Positions 26,241-39,400 of a DNA stretch of 62,000 nucleotides are shown in pieces. The position numbers and the translations under genes are program-made. How positions within the stretch are numbered: position 1 is the first letter of the stretch; every line of letters starts with the position of its first letter. Origin of the DNA: Acanthaster planci. Lineage: Eukaryota > Echinodermata > Asteroidea > Valvatida > Acanthasteridae. The notes under the pieces are model-generated. The model made no database searches, was not told where the DNA came from, and was given only the letters and a program-made list of their open reading frames with translations. Location: the NCBI RefSeq assembly GCF_001949145.1, contig NW_019091486.1, positions 1,872,163 through 1,934,162 on the forward strand. Reading direction: 5' to 3'.

Positions 26241-26715
26241 TTCATCATTTCATTTCATGGACGTTTACACCCACACAAATGACTCTTTGGTGGCTACTCA
26301 TAGCTGAAAAGTAACCCTCCGTTGACTCCTGAATATTTCAGCCAGGCCTGCTGCCCTTTAAAGAGAGCCCAGAATTGTGAGGTGTTGCATTTTCCTCTGT
26401 CCCCAGTGAATGCGAGTGGCATCTTTTCAAACGCGGCTGGATTAGCAGGCAGCAGTTCTGTGTCGCTCATCGATGAGGCCCTGGAGCACTTTTGTCCACG
26501 GTGCTAATCTGCGGGGGCGCGCGATGCCCAAAACGGTGGTTTACTGTTTAAAAACAGTGACGGATTACCTTTGAAAATGCAAGCAACAATGATGGCAATT
26601 CCCAGCAGCAGGTCTTTTGTTCCGAGTACGGTCTGTTGTACACGGACCAGCTCATGTGTCCCATTTCGGGCACTGCGGCTCTGCGTATAAACCTCTGGTG
26701 CTCGAAACGGGATTC
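26241..26715 (+). repeat. Dispersed repeat, copy next to the gap
   Basis: Follows the copy at 45665-46165 in the same orientation. Shared strings include TTCATCATTTCATTT, TATTTCAGCCAGGCCTGC and CAGCAG...GGTCTTTTGTTC. The 5' end of the copy is hidden in the gap. Confidence 0.75.
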
Positions 26716-28029
26716 CCCAGCAGCGTGGTTAAGGACCTACAGTGTAAGCTATGGGATACAAGCAGTTGATGGATTGCTCAATCAGATGTTTAAGGTCTTG
26801 TAACACTTTCAAGCGGAAACTTAAATTTTATCAAATGCAATTCATGCATCCCAATCTCCAGAGTCTTCGTTTGATGTGTGATCAAGTATACCGTGTGTAA
26901 CCCCCTCCCGGCAGCCCTCTCATTCGTCATTATTTTTATTTGATGCTCATTTTGTCCAGGTAATGTTTTCCCAGTTTGTATTTTGGTGTGTCTTTTGTGT
27001 TGTCTTGTAATGGCTTTGCTTAATTGTACATGTAAGCTTTTGCCACCTCTAGAGGCCTTTTTATCTCATACATTATTCATGCCTGAACAATATATTTTGG
27101 AGGAAATAAATATAATTGAATTGAATATACATGTGCATGTACGGTACATGTACATGTACATTGTTTACACGTACTGAATGAGTACGTGTATGATAGTACC
27201 GGTACTTTGAGTATTGAAAAGCGAATTTTGCCACTCCTGAAACGAATTCCTCTCAAACATTTCCTTGTTTGTTGTTTACATTCTAGTATGTGCCTCCATG
27301 TCAGCCCAGGATATTGGTTCATGTACATGTATGTGTTTATTTAAAATGAGAGAACAAGGTTCAGAAATATTTGGTTTGTTTCAGTCAGTGAAAACTTTAT
27401 GGCCTGGCAGGTGCATTATTTTCCAACAGTTGTGAGTGGTTTTCTTGTGCCGGTAGGGTAAATTACTCAAGAATGGCATGCTTTCAGTTGAAGCCACATT
27501 GAAAATGGCTTTCTGTCATGGACTGGTATACTGTACGGTAGCCCATTGTCTATCTCAGTGAAATCTAATATCACTTCAATGTCTCGAACTAACGGCTTCC
27601 CCTATTTTGTTGATGCCGGTATTTTGTGCAAAGGAAATTAAATCATCATTCACTCATTTTTTTTCAGTCAATTTCATTCTATAAACCAATAGTGGTTTAC
27701 TTTTCTTCAAGATGTACAGTTGTAAGTTGAAAGTACTCTGGTACATACTAGTAAATGTTGATAATTGTAGATGAATAAATGAGCCTACCTTTCGGCAGAG
27801 GCAATTGATAAAGACATGAACTCAGCAAAGTATTTTGTGAATGACAGCAGTACATTGGCCATTGAAAACCAGCTATTTACAAGTGCCTTGTTGCCGGTAG
27901 TAACCCCTAGCAATGCTTTTTCTTTCACTCACCATTCCAATGAGGAACCACCGGCCTTTGCAGTACTTCGCAATTAAAAGTTGACCTCGGAATGGACAAT
28001 TCATTCCACACTTTTCCATTCCCCTAGGA

Positions 28030-28135
28030 GTTCATTGTCATTTCACAAAAGTGAAAACAATTTCCCACAAGTGGGAAACATTTGCACAACTTTTCACTCT
28101 AGTGGGAGACATTTTCACCCCTTGTGAAATGCGAA
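28030..28135. repeat. Short degenerate array of CACAAGTGGGAAA units
   Basis: Variants of TTTCCCACAAGTGGGAAACA and TTTTCAC recur several times with irregular spacing. A similar, longer array is at 43010-43190. Each unit is partly palindromic. Function unknown. Confidence 0.5.
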
Positions 28136-29758
28136 CATTATCTTGAATGTTACTTTACCCAATTTCCCCTTCCCACTCACACTGTTAANCCGTTAATTGC
28201 AATGTACGTGTACATGTACCGATACATCCCGTGTGTACATGTATGGGACTGCCAACTCCATTGAAATAAAGACTGCTCTTGCTTTGAGCCTTCACAGCTG
28301 TAGTGGCTGAGGGAACAACGCTAAATATGCCAGAATTAAATAATTCCAGCATTTTTCTGCCCAAAAATCTTTGGTACATGGACCAATATAGGTACATGTA
28401 CATGTGCATACCGGTGCATACACAGTATGTACATGTACATGTAGGTACATGTACAGTACATGTACATGTAATGATTCATCACTGTAATTTGGGCATGTGG
28501 CTTTTGGATAAACATTTAACTGAAATACATACAGTTGACATCGTACCGAATTGAAGAACCAAGCACTTTATGGACATGTACGTGTACCGTTACATGTACA
28601 TGTATGAAGCCTTACATGATAAGTATCGTATATGTACACGATAACTCAGAAGTGCACGTCCTATCCATTTGTGTGCAGGGAAGGGGTGTAATCATACATG
28701 TCGCCTCTACATCTTAAGTTTGGTGGATCGGAGTTCGGCCGCCACCTTGATTTTTATTTTCCAGACTGTTTTCCAAGGTTTAATAAGTGAATTCTTTCTA
28801 TGGCTAAGAAAATAGGGGAAACCAGTCTGCGCAAGCAAGGTTTAAGGAATAATCGGTCAATTTCATCCTTTTGTTTACGGGTTTTGGGGGGGATTATTCC
28901 AAAAAGATCGCTGCTGTGAATTAGATTATTTTAGCAAAGAAAGGATGAGATTTGTTATCAGCATTAACAGGGCCACTTCCCAGTCTTTTTTTACTGTATT
29001 TCTTTCTTTTTTGAGACAGGCGTAGAGAGATTATTAGGTTGATGTAGCTTTTGATACATTGGTAGACATACTGGTACCAATGATTGTGCAGATACATGTA
29101 GGAGCTTCCTAGAAAGTTTGTGTGAAATTTGCTTAATTTTCAGGGTACAATTCTTAACTTCCAGTAGGAAGTCATCGCTGGTCTCATGCAAAGTCACGAA
29201 AGTGGATGGGTAACGCTTGTCAACACATAACTCGCCCGCAGGGCCCATTAGGCTAGTGTTTCCCAGAGAATGGGAGTTTTGAATCTCTATATGGGGAGCT
29301 TGCACCCAAGGGCTTGTTTGTGTATATTTGTTTCTGGGTTTTGTTTCTAATTCACTAAAGAATTTAAAGTATACCAGTGATAATTTGCCGTCTCACCTGT
29401 TTTTTTCTCTTTGTGTTGTGGAAAACAGCATATTTTCTGTGCATTCTTTCTGCACTTCATCAGTCACATTTTTTGGTTCTTTTATACTTATTTATTGCAA
29501 CTACATGTAATTGCAAAGAGTCCTGGTCTGTGTCGTTCTTCTTTAAGCCATGCATGACCGGAGAAGGCAGATTTCACTTTTAGTTTTCGGGGGTTGAATT
29601 CCGTGCCTAACTGACACTTCTTAACTTTGTTCCTCAAAGAGTTCCATTAGGATTTGAATGTTCTCTGCATCCAGTTCTTTTTCTTCTTTTTTGGATAGTG
29701 GAGATCGATTTCAGTTGAACTTATCACGTATGGTACATACATGATACATGTACATGTT

Positions 29759-29912
29759 GTTATCCTGTATGTACACGATAGTTATCCTATATGTACACAA
29801 TAGTTATCCTCTATGTACACGATAGTTATCCTGTACGTACACCATAGTTATCCTGTACGTACACCATAGTTATCCTGTACGTACACCATAGTTATCCTGT
29901 ACATACACAATA
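29759..29912. repeat. 22-bp minisatellite, 7 units
   Basis: Units of GTTATCCTGTACGTACACCATA with small changes at the central bases, ending at the N of position 29913. It forms the end of duplication unit A. Confidence 0.92.
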
Positions 29913-31461
29913 NCTGTTAATTGCAATATACGTGTACATGTACCAATACATCCTGTGTGTACATGTAGGGGACTGCCAACTCCATCGAAATAAAGACTGC
30001 TCTTGCTTTGAGCCTTCACAGCTGTAGTGGCTGAGGGAACAACGCTAAATATGCCAGAATTAAATAATTCCAGCATTTTTCTGCCCAAAAATCTTTGGTA
30101 CATGGACCAATATAGGTACATGTGCATACCGGTACATACACAGTATGTACATGTTGGTACAGTACATGTACATGTAATGATTCATCACTGTAATTTGGGC
30201 ATGTGGCTTTTGGATATACATGTAACTGAAATACATACAGTTGACGTCATACTGAATTGAAGAACCAAGCACTTCATGGATATGTACATGTACCGTTACA
30301 TGTACATGTATGAATCCTTACGTGATATGTACATGTACACGATAACTCAGAAGTGCACGTCCTATCCATTTGTGTGCAGGGACGGGGTGTAATCATACAT
30401 GTCGCCCCTACATCTTAAGTTTGGTGGATGGGAGTTCGGCCGCCACCTTGATTTTTATTTTTCCAGACTGTTTTCCAAGGTTTAATAAGTGAATTCTTTC
30501 TATGGCTAAGAAAATAGGCGAAACCAGTCTGCGCAAGCAAGGTTTAAGGAATCATCGGTCAATTTCATCCTTTTGTTTACGGGTTTTGGGGGGGATTATT
30601 CCAAAAAGATCGCTGCTGTGAATTAGATTATTTTAGCAAAGAAAGGATGAGATTTGTTATCAGCATTAACAGGGCCACTTCCCAGTCTTTTCTTACTGTA
30701 TTTCTTTCTTTTTTGAGACAGGCATGGAGAGATTATTAGGTTGATGTAGCTTTTGATACATTGGTAGACATACCAGTACCACTGTTTGTGCAGATAGGAG
30801 CTTCCTAGAAAGTTTGTGTGAAATTTGCTTAATTTTCAGGGTACAATTCTTAACTACCTGTAGGAAGTCATCCCTCATGTCCCTGGTCTCATGCAAAGTC
30901 ACGAAAGTGGGTGGGTAACGCTTTTCAACACATAACTCGCCCGTGGGGCCCATAGGCTAGTGTTTCCCAGAGAATGGGAGTTTTGAATCTCTGTATGGGG
31001 AGCTTGGCAACCCAAGGGCTTGTTTGTGTATATTTGTTTCTGGGTTTTGTTTCTAATTCACTAAAGGATTTAAAGTATACCGGTGATAATTTGCCGTCTC
31101 ACCTGTTTTTTTCTCTTTGTGTTGTGGAAAACAGCATATTTTCTGTGCATTCTTTCTGCACTTCATCAGTCACATTTTTTGGTTCTTTTATACTTATTTA
31201 TTGCAACTACATGTAATTGCAAAGAGTCCTGGTCTGTGTCGTTCTTCTTCAAGCCATGCATGACCGGAGAAGGCAGATTTCACTTTTAGTTTTCGGGGGT
31301 TGAATTCCGTGCCTAACTGACACTTCTTAACTTTGTTCCTCAAAGAGTTCCATTAGGATTTGAATGTTCTCTGCATCCAGTTCTTTTTCTTTGTTGGATA
31401 GTGGAGATCGATTTCAGTTGAACTTATCACGTATGGTACATACATGATACATGTACATGTT

Positions 31462-31730
31462 GTTATCCTGTATGTACACAATAGTTATCCTCTATGTACA
31501 CGATAGTTATCCTGTACGTACACCATAGTTATCCTGTACGTACACCATAGTTATCCTGTACGTACACCATAGTTATCCTGTACGTACATCATAGTTATCC
31601 TGTAAGTACACCATAGTTATCCTGTACGTACACGATAGTTATCCTGTACGTACACCATAGTTATCCTGTACGTACACGATAGTTATCCTGTACGTACACC
31701 ATAGTTATCCTGTATGTACTGTACACAATT
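31462..31730. repeat. 22-bp minisatellite, about 12 units
   Basis: Same repeat unit as at 29759-29912 but with about twelve units; the last is longer by five bases. It ends duplication unit B. Confidence 0.92.
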
Positions 31731-33369
31731 GTTATCATGTACATGCACATACATGATAGGGACAAGATTTTTTTATTATCGTGGCAGTAATAAAAAACAT
31801 TGTTGAGAAAGACTGATAAAATGTTTTGCTTCTTTGTGAGAACCAAGAAAACAGACTCTGCGTCGTGAACTTCGCAGACAGGACAAAGTCCCTAATTTGG
31901 CGATCAGCTGTCAGCCTTTTAAAGTTTAAACCTGATATTCTGCTAAATTTTCTCATCAAACATTTGCTGACTCACAATCTCAGAAAAAAAACCAGGTATG
32001 CACGTTGTACAGCTGACCGCTGCATGATTATAGCTTTGGCGTTCTTGCGGCAGATTCTGTGGTCTAAATTGAAATCAACTCAAAGTACGCCTGGCCAACT
32101 GCAGGCAAAAAATGATTAGTGTTCATGGAATTGATGTTGGCCACTTTGCATATGTACAAGTTAAATACGGAATGCTGGGATTTTTTGGCCTGGTCTAATG
32201 AGATGAAACTCGCACTGTGACTACCGGACCATATTTATATTATTAAGTACCAGTACCTAATTTGGTTACTTGATTAATTGATTGATGAGTAGGTTATTCA
32301 AATACAATTTCATTTAATCAAAAAGCGCCCAGCCAAAGAAAACGCTTTCATTTAAAAGGCACAAGAGAATGGTCAAAATACTGATATCTTGAATATCTCA
32401 AATATTTCACGTACATGTACCGGGTACATGTTTGACACTTGGTTCAAAGTACAAATGTACGTGAATGATAAAGATAATTTGGCAAAATCTTTCTTTTGAT
32501 TTTTACATGTTGATCGTAACTGGGATGTTTTGCACAAACCTTCAGTGATTCAAGACTATAATAATAGACACAGGATTTTCAGTGGTTCCAGCTTTACAGA
32601 AATTCTGTGGATGAAGAGACGTGTGTGAGATAGGAGTGCCAGGCAGCCCATTAAGGTTGTGCTAGAGGTTGCCATGGAGATGGCCAAGAGCCTTGTAATA
32701 ACAAATGAAGTAGTCATTTGTAGTAAACTTAGTGTGAAATGCCAGCGGCCAGGTCGTTGGTGCAAATGATGCCGAGCACAATATGATGCATTGCACTGAG
32801 CGTGCCAAAAAAGGTGAACCTATTTTTTAGACCTGTGCATGAGTGTTTGGATTACAACATGTTTGCACTGGTACATGTATGCGTCTAATCTTTCCGTGCT
32901 TGAATGGAGGAAACCCTTCTCAGTGGTACATGTAAGCTACGGTACCTGCAGATAAAAGAGGAACTTTGGGAGCTGTAAGCATTTTGAGAATTTTGTAAGA
33001 CAAGTTATTTTGGAAACCGAAATAGATATACCGGTATGTATGCCTAACGTACATGTACATGGAACTGTATTAGTGTACATGTACATGTACCAATAGCAAA
33101 ATTTGCCCATTGCTTTTGCAGTTTATAATATATACCTGCTCAAGTGTGTATTTTGTGAAATACATGTACGTGTGTACATAAATGGACATACATGTACCAG
33201 TACTTAGTACATGTTTCCATCCATGAGCAGTGTTACGTTGTAACTCAGAAAGGTACATGTAAAAGGTTCACCAATATGCCACATGAATCATTAACGCAAG
33301 GATTTATTGAGTGTACGCTTTCATCATGAATGCTTCATGGATTTCTCTTCTCTACTCTCTTTTTTCAAG

Positions 33370-33489
33370 GTTTGATTAATCCAGGAAAAGTGGTCGCCCG
33401 GTACAGCATCACGTGCTTTGAGAGTTTGTGTTTATAAGAAGCCAGCCACGGTCGTCAGTATAGGTCAGTGCGTGGTACAGACGGCCAGG
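33370..33489 (+). other. PALD1: PALD1 5' untranslated part of the first coding exon
   Basis: A pyrimidine tract (CTCTCTTTTTTCAAG) ends in AG at 33369, so this is likely a spliced acceptor with a further non-coding exon upstream. The coding frame has a stop (TGA at 33373) and no ATG before 33490. Confidence 0.5.
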
Positions 33490-36400
33490 ATGGGGACTGG
33501 TGCCAGCAGCGCCTCATCCCGCTCGCCTTCCCCCGAGATGCCGCGGAACAACCGACTGGAGGAATCAGACCGGCGCAAGAACTCCTTTGGGATTGAAGGG
33601 GGTGACAAGTGGAAGGGACACAATGTCATCTGCAACGAGGTGGCACCCATCATCATCACAAAGGACTGCTTTGAGGAGTTCCAGTGCACCCTACTCGCCG
33701 AGAAACAGGAGGTGACCAAGGGGAGCATAAAAGATGGTCTGCCTGAACACACACTAGTCCAAGTAAGTAATGGTGGAGTATCACAGCATTTACCACAATG
33801 CATTGATGAGATAGAATTGGGTCAGTCTTGACGCATAATGTCCTGTTTGGTGATACCATTCATTTTTCAGTCGTATCTGTTCACTTTCTTCTATTCATTG
33901 TTTACACAGGAGTTGACAATGAATTAATACCCGGGTGCGGTACTTGTTCCACAAACAAAAGTCTGTCACAAAATTCACGATGGTCACTGAATTCAAATGG
34001 ATTAGAATCTACTGAAATCACAACAGCAGCAACCTGGATCGCATCAAATGTTCTTAAGATTGACTCTTGGATTATCACCTACCAATATCCTGTGTGATTT
34101 TAAAAGGTTCCTTCCACTTTTTATAGAAATCAGGGCAGCTTGTGATAATAAAAGATGGATGTCAGCTCCAACAAAATGCTGAAGCACAAGTTAATGAATC
34201 TGCTCATAAATTCCATGCACAGCCATGCTTTGCATGCAAATGAAGTACAGGTAGAAGTGAACGCACAATGCGTAGAAAGTCAAGGTCTTGGAAATAATTT
34301 TTTTAATTTATATTTTTATTACACTTTCCACTGACCAGCATAAATGAGACCATAGCAAAGTACATGTAATCAAATTAAAACACTGCAAAATACAACACTA
34401 AAAAACAAAGAATCAGAATAACAGGATTAAGGAACAGGTGTCTAGCACCTCCACAAGGCATATTCTACCACTGAAAAACAAGATTGTTAAAAAAGGGGGG
34501 GGGTTGCTGGGCACAGGAGTGACGAAAAAGGGGAAAATACAAAGGAAAGCCGAGAGAAATCAGAATTGAACAGAACTAGAACAGAAGTGATAATATTAAG
34601 TGTATGACTGGCAAGTGGAATTGTGCTTGTACATGGTGCCTTGTGGGGTGCCAGAACAATTGAAGGTACCCCACAAGGCTAAAAACTGGCCTTGTGGGGT
34701 ACTAAAGTGGTACCCCACAAGAATTTCACAAAATAGATATTTCAAATTTACTCAAAAAGGAGGAATTTTCCAGTGCCATTCATTCGTCGCAAATTGAAGT
34801 GTTTTACATACTGTATATAAAGGACATACGGTCAAAATTTCAACCCAGGAAACTGAATTTGGTTGAAATGGAAGTGATTTGAAATTTTTTCTGTGTTGTG
34901 TGGGAGTTTTGTACACGAGAACAAAGGAAATACCCCACAAGTATACATATGGATGTGGGTGCACAGGTACACGTACATGGACATGTAAATCAAACTTGAT
35001 ACTGAAGTGAGTTTTTATATTGTTCATGTGTACAATGTACATGTACATGTATTTATACATCTTCTCTACCTGGTACATGTAGAGTTCTTACATGCGCATG
35101 TGTTTCTTGCACAGGGAAAGTACTTCATGGTAGCTGACCAGTTCAAAGGAATTGATAAGATGAAAACGACAGAAAAGCAAGGCGCGCCCAACTTCAGGAG
35201 AGCTGGAGGAGGATTTGCGGTGTTTGGCATGGGTCAGCCTACAGCCTTAGGACTGGCCAAAGTTATGGACACGCTTGGACAAGAAGGCTGCTCAGTAAGC
35301 TGGCATTGTTGTGCCTTTTTCTATCATGCTGATTTTTTACAATGAATTTAGGGCAGTTCCACGGTGTCGGACGTACATGCACTGCACATTTCAGGCACTT
35401 CAACCGTGTGAATTAAGAGACTTCTATGTACATGTGTAATCCTCCCGCAGATTTTCATTGTGATAAAAGGCATAAGTTGGTACGCTGATTAAGTAAAACT
35501 TTTACCCACTCAGCATGATTACCCTGGTAGAAACTGACTCAAAACACCATGGTGTCAGACGTACTCAGGGAAAGGTCTTTTTTTTTCAATTTTTGCATCT
35601 CAAACTCTGTCATGTGCAAGGACTTAAGGCTATCTTTTTCTGAAATTACTTAAAATTAAAAGCAATCAGTTCAAACCTGAGCTTACCGGTATCTCATTTC
35701 ACGTTTTTCACGAAGGGCTTTCTGAACTTTTCAAGCAAAAAGAAACTCCAAAATCTATCAAAACCAACTGGAAAGAAATTGGATAATCAAGTATTCAATG
35801 AAACGGAATGACAGAAAATACTATTCACAAAGATATATATGTCTGCAAATTTTGCGAGATCAATCAAGTCATGAACTGTCAAACAGTACAACTTTCAAAA
35901 AGTTCAGTTTTCTACAGTTGACAATCCTCTTGATGTCTTTGGTTCCAAGTATTATATAATATAAATGGCATCAGCATCAAATTCAGCCAAACGTGAATTT
36001 GCGTCAATGACCTGCAACGCTTGGCTAGCTGTACTTGCTGCATGTGGATTGCCTTTCTCCCATAATTATAATGCTACAGACCAGTTCACTTGTAGATTCT
36101 AATTGATGTGTGTATGCACATAAATGAGAAGCAACAAGCTTGAGCAGCCCATTGAAAATGTACAGGGGCATAAATTTTGACATTTTCTCTGAGCTTCTGC
36201 ACTTTTTTCAGTTTAGTCTTTGGAAAAGACTCTAAAATCATTATACAGTGTAGCCTTTACTTTTTGTCTGAAAAGATTTTATACTGCAAGAAATGAACCA
36301 AATTTGCTTTCTTCCTGAATGCATGAGAGTACAGGGCTCCTTTTTGACGATGTCCCATTAAGTATACAATTTGTACTTCAGGGCACTACATGTACAATGT

Positions 36401-39400
36401 ACATGTACAGAGGCACCTACTTTGAACCATGAATTAGACTTTAAATTGCTTTAAAATGAGAGTTATTGGAAATACATGGTACTCCCTTGATGCCATTCAT
36501 CAACAGAACCATTATTATCCTTCTGATGTCAAATGTTTTGCCACTTACCGGTACATCTACGGTACCTCTTGGACCGAGAATGCTGGATGGTACCCTAATG
36601 TATTCTGTTGCACAATTTGTGGTAATTTGTAACTCGCAAAGAATGGAACCGTACCGGACTCATTTCTTTTGACCGCAGGCACTTTGAAAAAAAAAATTTT
36701 TTTTTTTTTACTTTGTTCTGCAAAACAGCAAATGTTCCTCCCAAACCAAATGTTATGGCTACATGTATAACGATTTTAGAGGGTTTCTGAAATTTGAAAT
36801 TTGTGCCCCTGTATATTTCAATGCGTCACTCAAGCTTTTTGCCTCTACATGTACATGTACTTGCCATTTATACGCATGCAGAAATAAATTGAGATTTATT
36901 GGTGGTCTGATCTATTAGGAAGTGCTTGTCCCAGTCGTCAAATGCATGCAAATAAGGAAGCCTATTTGGTAACTGTTACAAAAGCGTGGGGCCGTATTTA
37001 CAATGTATGTGTATACCTGCAAATAAGGTGTACAGATGATTAGTGGTTTCTGTGCATTGTATGGGCATTGCACTGCCAGCAATTTATGGTTTTGCCGGTG
37101 TCAGACAGACATGTACCATACATGTGCAACATTGTACAGGGTGTCAGACATGCACATCCAAAACCTTTGCTGATGTCTAGGAATAGAGCACTTTTTGTGT
37201 TTTGTATTGTAAATTTGGCACTCTTGTCTCAAAGGATGTACATGAATCATGGAAATAAAACTTTACTCACTCATGTACATGTACATCAAATTGGTGTTGG
37301 ACGTACATGTACATGTGCATACGAAAAGTAAGTTTTCTAAAATGATACATTACTTAAAATTTAAAAAGAAAATGGAAATTCATTTTTGTCAATGTTTACT
37401 TACTGGGGCACTCTTCAAACTGTTACAAAACTGGAGCAAAGAATTTCTACATGTAATTTCTCGGCACATTTACAACTACATGTAAGTTTTCAGAGGCAAA
37501 TAATGGATAAATTCTTGAATATTGTTAAAAATGATGTATGTTTCAAGAAAGTACATGTACATGTACATACCACCAGCTTCAAAATGATATACATTTGCAT
37601 TTGGACCATTTTGAAATTTTGACCCCGTGGTTGATGATTCTGTGGAATTGCCCTTTACATAGAAGAGGACCAACATGTGAACAGGTGAATCATTAACATG
37701 TACATTGTACATGTATTCTCACTGAAAAGAATGTGATGACTACGTATCATGCATGCATGTAAACACTCTTAAGATGACAGGGAACATTTCTCAGCTCAGC
37801 CAACTGTTTGCCAGTGATCACTTTTGCCTGAAAATTCAACTGATTTAGTTTTTCTTTCAGAGAGAATACAGTGCATGTGTGTAATATTTATATTTCATGT
37901 TTTGAAATGCTGTACGACTGGTGTATATTGGCAAACAATTCAAAAGTGGAATCAACTTTTTAATGTTCATGCGCTGAGCTTCTGACACAGCCTACCAGTA
38001 CATGTACATACATGTAATGATATTTGGTCCATAGAAAATCATGTCTAGCCATTCCCAGAGTCCTAAGTGTAACATTTGAAATGTTTGCCTCCCAAAGGAA
38101 CTCATTGTGGTCTGCATTCGAGAGGAGCCTGTTCTCTTCCTCAAGAGAAATGAAGACTTTGTGTCCTACACACCCAGGGAGCGGGAGAAGCTGTGTGAGA
38201 ATATCTATACCAGAATAGCCACCTCACTGGGTATCAGCAACAATGAAGTTGCCCTACGGAAAGAGGTCAGTCAAATCTCAATCTCAGTCAATTCCCAGAG
38301 GGCGTGTTTGTTTCACACAAATCCCGATTTCAATCTGTCTTTGGTTCACTGATACTAAAACCCGCTTAATGGATGGAGTTAGCCAGCGTTGGGATCACTG
38401 ATGAAAATCCAGTGGGAAACAAACAAGCCGTGAATTTGTCCTGGTTGTCACTGTGTATGACCTCTACACTTAACAGTTGTTGACTGCTGTGATGCGGGAT
38501 ATGACATTATGAACACCTTCAAGGATACATAGCACCCTTGGCTTCACCTCAGGCGCTATGCATCCCTTCGTATCCCATGTCACATGCGGTCAACAATTGC
38601 TTTGTCACATCTCTGTCTCGATAATTTCATTCACTTGCTTTTCTATACATTTAATGAGGGAAATTCAAGGCGAAAAAGAAATCTTTGATCATTCACAGTT
38701 AGTGATCCCTGCATTATCTTGTACACGGCAGGGAATATGTGTGGGTGGGCATACGCGTGCGATATCATAATACACTGACTTATGTGATGTCTAGTGTGAC
38801 AAGCAGTTATGTTGCCCTGTCATGTGATTGTTCTGAGCCAATGAAAAGAATGGGATTTAGATAACTTGCACATTGGCGTATATACATGTACGTTTCCTGA
38901 CTTGGAATTTAGTCAAAATACGCAGCATAAAACCTCATGCAGAATGTAACATATGCTGTGATTTCTACTCTAGAAAGAGTACCATAAATTTCTGGATTTT
39001 TCATGTTTCATCAATTACGCCCTGCCCAACAAAGTAACGTTCGTAGCAGATGCTATTGAAACTGATTTGTTCATGTTCATCTATGTACAGTATTTCCCGA
39101 TGCTCCGTGCATTATTCACAAAAATCCCAAATCGACAGGAAAGACCCAAAGTGAAATGTGTTGTAGACCGAAATGGGCTACTGCGCACGCGTTGTGCGCA
39201 TGGATCATTTTGAGTACAAAAACATGGTCACCAGGCACCCTGAAGAAATGATGCAGTAAAATTGGTTTGTAGCCCGCGAGGACCACACAGTTTTCATCAA
39301 TTTTTGAGTGAATGGATAGGCTTTGAGTTGCCTGAACTCTTTATCGATATTTCTGCGAAAAACATGAACGTTTCTGCAAGTTTTGATCTGCTAAAAACAG

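Larger units (their letters stand above)
28190..31740. repeat. Tandem duplication of a unit of about 1.72 kb
   Basis: Unit A runs from about 28190 to 29912 and unit B from about 29914 to 31740. They match along their whole length apart from scattered substitutions and small indels (for example both carry CTTTGAGCCTTCACAGCTGT and GAGTTCGGCCGCCACCTTGA), and both end in the 22-bp minisatellite. A single N precedes each unit (28189 and 29913), which hints at contig joins. Neither unit has a convincing coding region; the frames of 60-100 residues repeat in both copies without known motifs. It may be a true duplication or two alleles placed in series. Confidence 0.9.
15719..33369. other. Intergenic or 5'-intronic region without recognisable genes
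   Basis: No stretch here has long frames with familiar protein motifs. The translated frames are short and rich in Met-Tyr-His-Val, which is simply the translation of ACATGTAC repeats. The region holds the elements listed separately (MITEs, minisatellites, the assembly gap, the 1.72-kb duplication). If PALD1 has a non-coding first exon, it should lie somewhere in this interval. Confidence 0.6.

Noticed and set aside
25492-26314. Open frames of 236-271 codons, the longest in the window
   Set aside because: They run through the N gap; almost all residues are undefined, so they are artefacts.
26322-26507. A 61-codon frame (MTPEYFSQACCPLKRAQ)
   Set aside because: It lies in the dispersed repeat; the other copy near 45760 does not keep the frame.
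31826-32119. A 97-codon plus-strand frame starting MLLCENQENRL
   Set aside because: It has no recognisable motif, no matching splice sites or neighbours, and overlaps an equally open frame on the other strand.
36688-36710. An A-run followed by a T-run as a terminator or hairpin
   Set aside because: Simple homopolymer tracts in intron 2 of PALD1, with no other support.
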